Source: Helicoverpa zea (lineage: Eukaryota > Arthropoda > Insecta > Lepidoptera > Noctuidae). Taken from it: 64,000 bases of DNA. Below, piece after piece: positions 62,846 to 64,000 of this stretch. The DNA lies in contig NC_061458.1 of assembly GCF_022581195.2 (NCBI RefSeq), positions 13,392,001 through 13,456,000 of the forward strand, in the 5' to 3' direction. A model generated the notes under the pieces. That model was not told the origin of the DNA. It saw only the letters and a list, made by a program, of their open reading frames with translations, and did not search any database. The position numbers and the translations under genes are program-made. Position 1 is the first letter of the stretch. The number at the start of each line of letters is the position of its first letter.

Positions 62846-64000
62846 CTTTTTCGAATTATATTAAGGTCAGCTACCAGACACACTTATTTTATTACATTAT
62901 CCAAGTCTATGGAGATATTATATAAAATTGCTAGTTAATGTGACTAATTCTGTGTCAATTATCAGTTTATCCAAATTGAGTAGATATTACAAATAATAGC
63001 TAGATAATATTCAGACTTGTTACTTAGGCTGTAACATATAGATATTGAAAAAACACATTTAAAGAAACAACTGTGCGCGACGTACATCGGGGACAACTTT
63101 ACTATGCATCATTGTATGTACGGAACCTTGGCAGCGCGAACTCGTTTAAGACTTGACCGTTTTTTCTATATTTCTGGATTAGATACTTTGGTAATTAAAA
63201 CGCCTATCAAAATATTGTAATTATTCAAATCTCTTTTACTACTGGGTTAACTAGCCGCAAATGTAATTGGTGATCTTAATGTCTCTTTAAATGTGTAGAT
63301 ACACTAACTTGTTTATTCAGGAACCAAATTGATAAAAGCGATCCACTTGAGCATTCCATTAGCGCACCACAACAGTATCAATGCGCATACGCATAGGTTG
63401 TTCTACGTACGATATTCACACGGTGTGCTTTCAGAAAGTCCACATAAAAGATTGCAACCGAATGACCGGCAAATATTTGTAGTCACCCAATTCTCAAAAG
63501 AAGAAATGATTAGTTTTGCTTACTTAATTAATTTTTTAATAGTCCCATAGAGCTTAACCAATTATTATTTGTCCCAAGTAACTGAACATTAATTGATCAA
63601 CACTTCTTTAGCCACAAATGCTTTGGTTTATGACATTGTGTAAAGCGTCATTATTATTCGATGTAAACAAGTTACCTATTGACAAAAAGTAATGATTGTC
63701 TGGGCCAAGCCTTCTGCACGTGGCTCTGCTGCAGGAGAGATACGACCACACGGAGCGGCCCCACACGTTCCCGCCATCGCGCGTCTAGGACTCGGCACAC
63801 GTGCGTCGAGCAGCGACATTGTGAGATCTGTTCACCTTTTGTAAGCTGTTTTAGCCTCACACAGGTTACTGCCTCCACGCGAATGATTTCAAGAAATAAG
63901 CGGTATGATTGTTTCAATAAGCTCTTTTACAAGCTTACTTTTTAGGTCTTGATAACATCCGGTACCTTCTTGAACCGAAAATATTGATTATGCCGAGATT
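62846..64000. other. Non-coding stretch to the window end
   Basis: The first 200 bp continue the degenerate AGATATTA motif also found at 62083-62200. After that the sequence is AT-rich and unique, with a CpG patch at about 63735-63815 and no supported gene. Confidence 0.5.

Overview
The window looks like lepidopteran (moth or butterfly) nuclear DNA. The evidence is AT-rich sequence, the recurring word taggtacctac, a tRNA-derived SINE of lepidopteran type, a retrotransposon tail coding a C-terminus that ends EAYVQQWTAIG, short Helitron-like elements with TCTATA.../CTAG ends, and repeats ending in AACCCCCGAC. The order-level assignment rests on remembered repeat families. I could not search a database.

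I find no host protein-coding gene, rRNA or tRNA I can defend anywhere in the 64 kb. The longest open frames are either inside a 14-bp tandem array or inside retroelement pieces. What remains is AT-rich unique sequence broken by short CpG-rich islets roughly every 1-2 kb. That is the look of a gene desert or very large intron with cis-regulatory DNA, but this reading is inference.

Layout. 1-6245: unique sequence with a perfect 16-bp hairpin at 4323-4362. 6246-6941: non-autonomous DNA transposon. 14376-15150: 775-bp palindromic element flanked by an 8-bp duplication. 20149-20625 and 25041-25219: two 5'-truncated LINE tails of one family, each with a target-site duplication. 25988-26212: short element with 57-bp perfect terminal inverted repeats. 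26986-27280: tRNA-derived SINE. 30869-31260: 28 perfect copies of a 14-bp unit. 32409-32601 and 34993-35154: two Helitron-like elements. 32985-33075: E-box cluster. 33136-33270: small inverted-repeat element. 38970-39230: decayed frame with a CCHC zinc knuckle. 42011-42205: another LINE tail. 43210-43938: foldback element split by a hAT remnant that carries a BED-type zinc finger. 48474-48667: GC-rich foldback element. 50441-50850: dispersed repeat split by an RTE-like tail. 51671-53581: 1.9-kb foldback element with two tiers of inverted arms around a GC-rich core. 53582-54260: lepidopteran dispersed repeat. 62301-62845: GC-rich repeat-like block lying between copies of a degenerate AT-rich motif.

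The parts do not form an operon or pathway. The biology visible here is transposon history: two clear nested insertions, several exact target-site duplications, and recently expanded or inserted sequence set in otherwise non-coding, possibly regulatory DNA.
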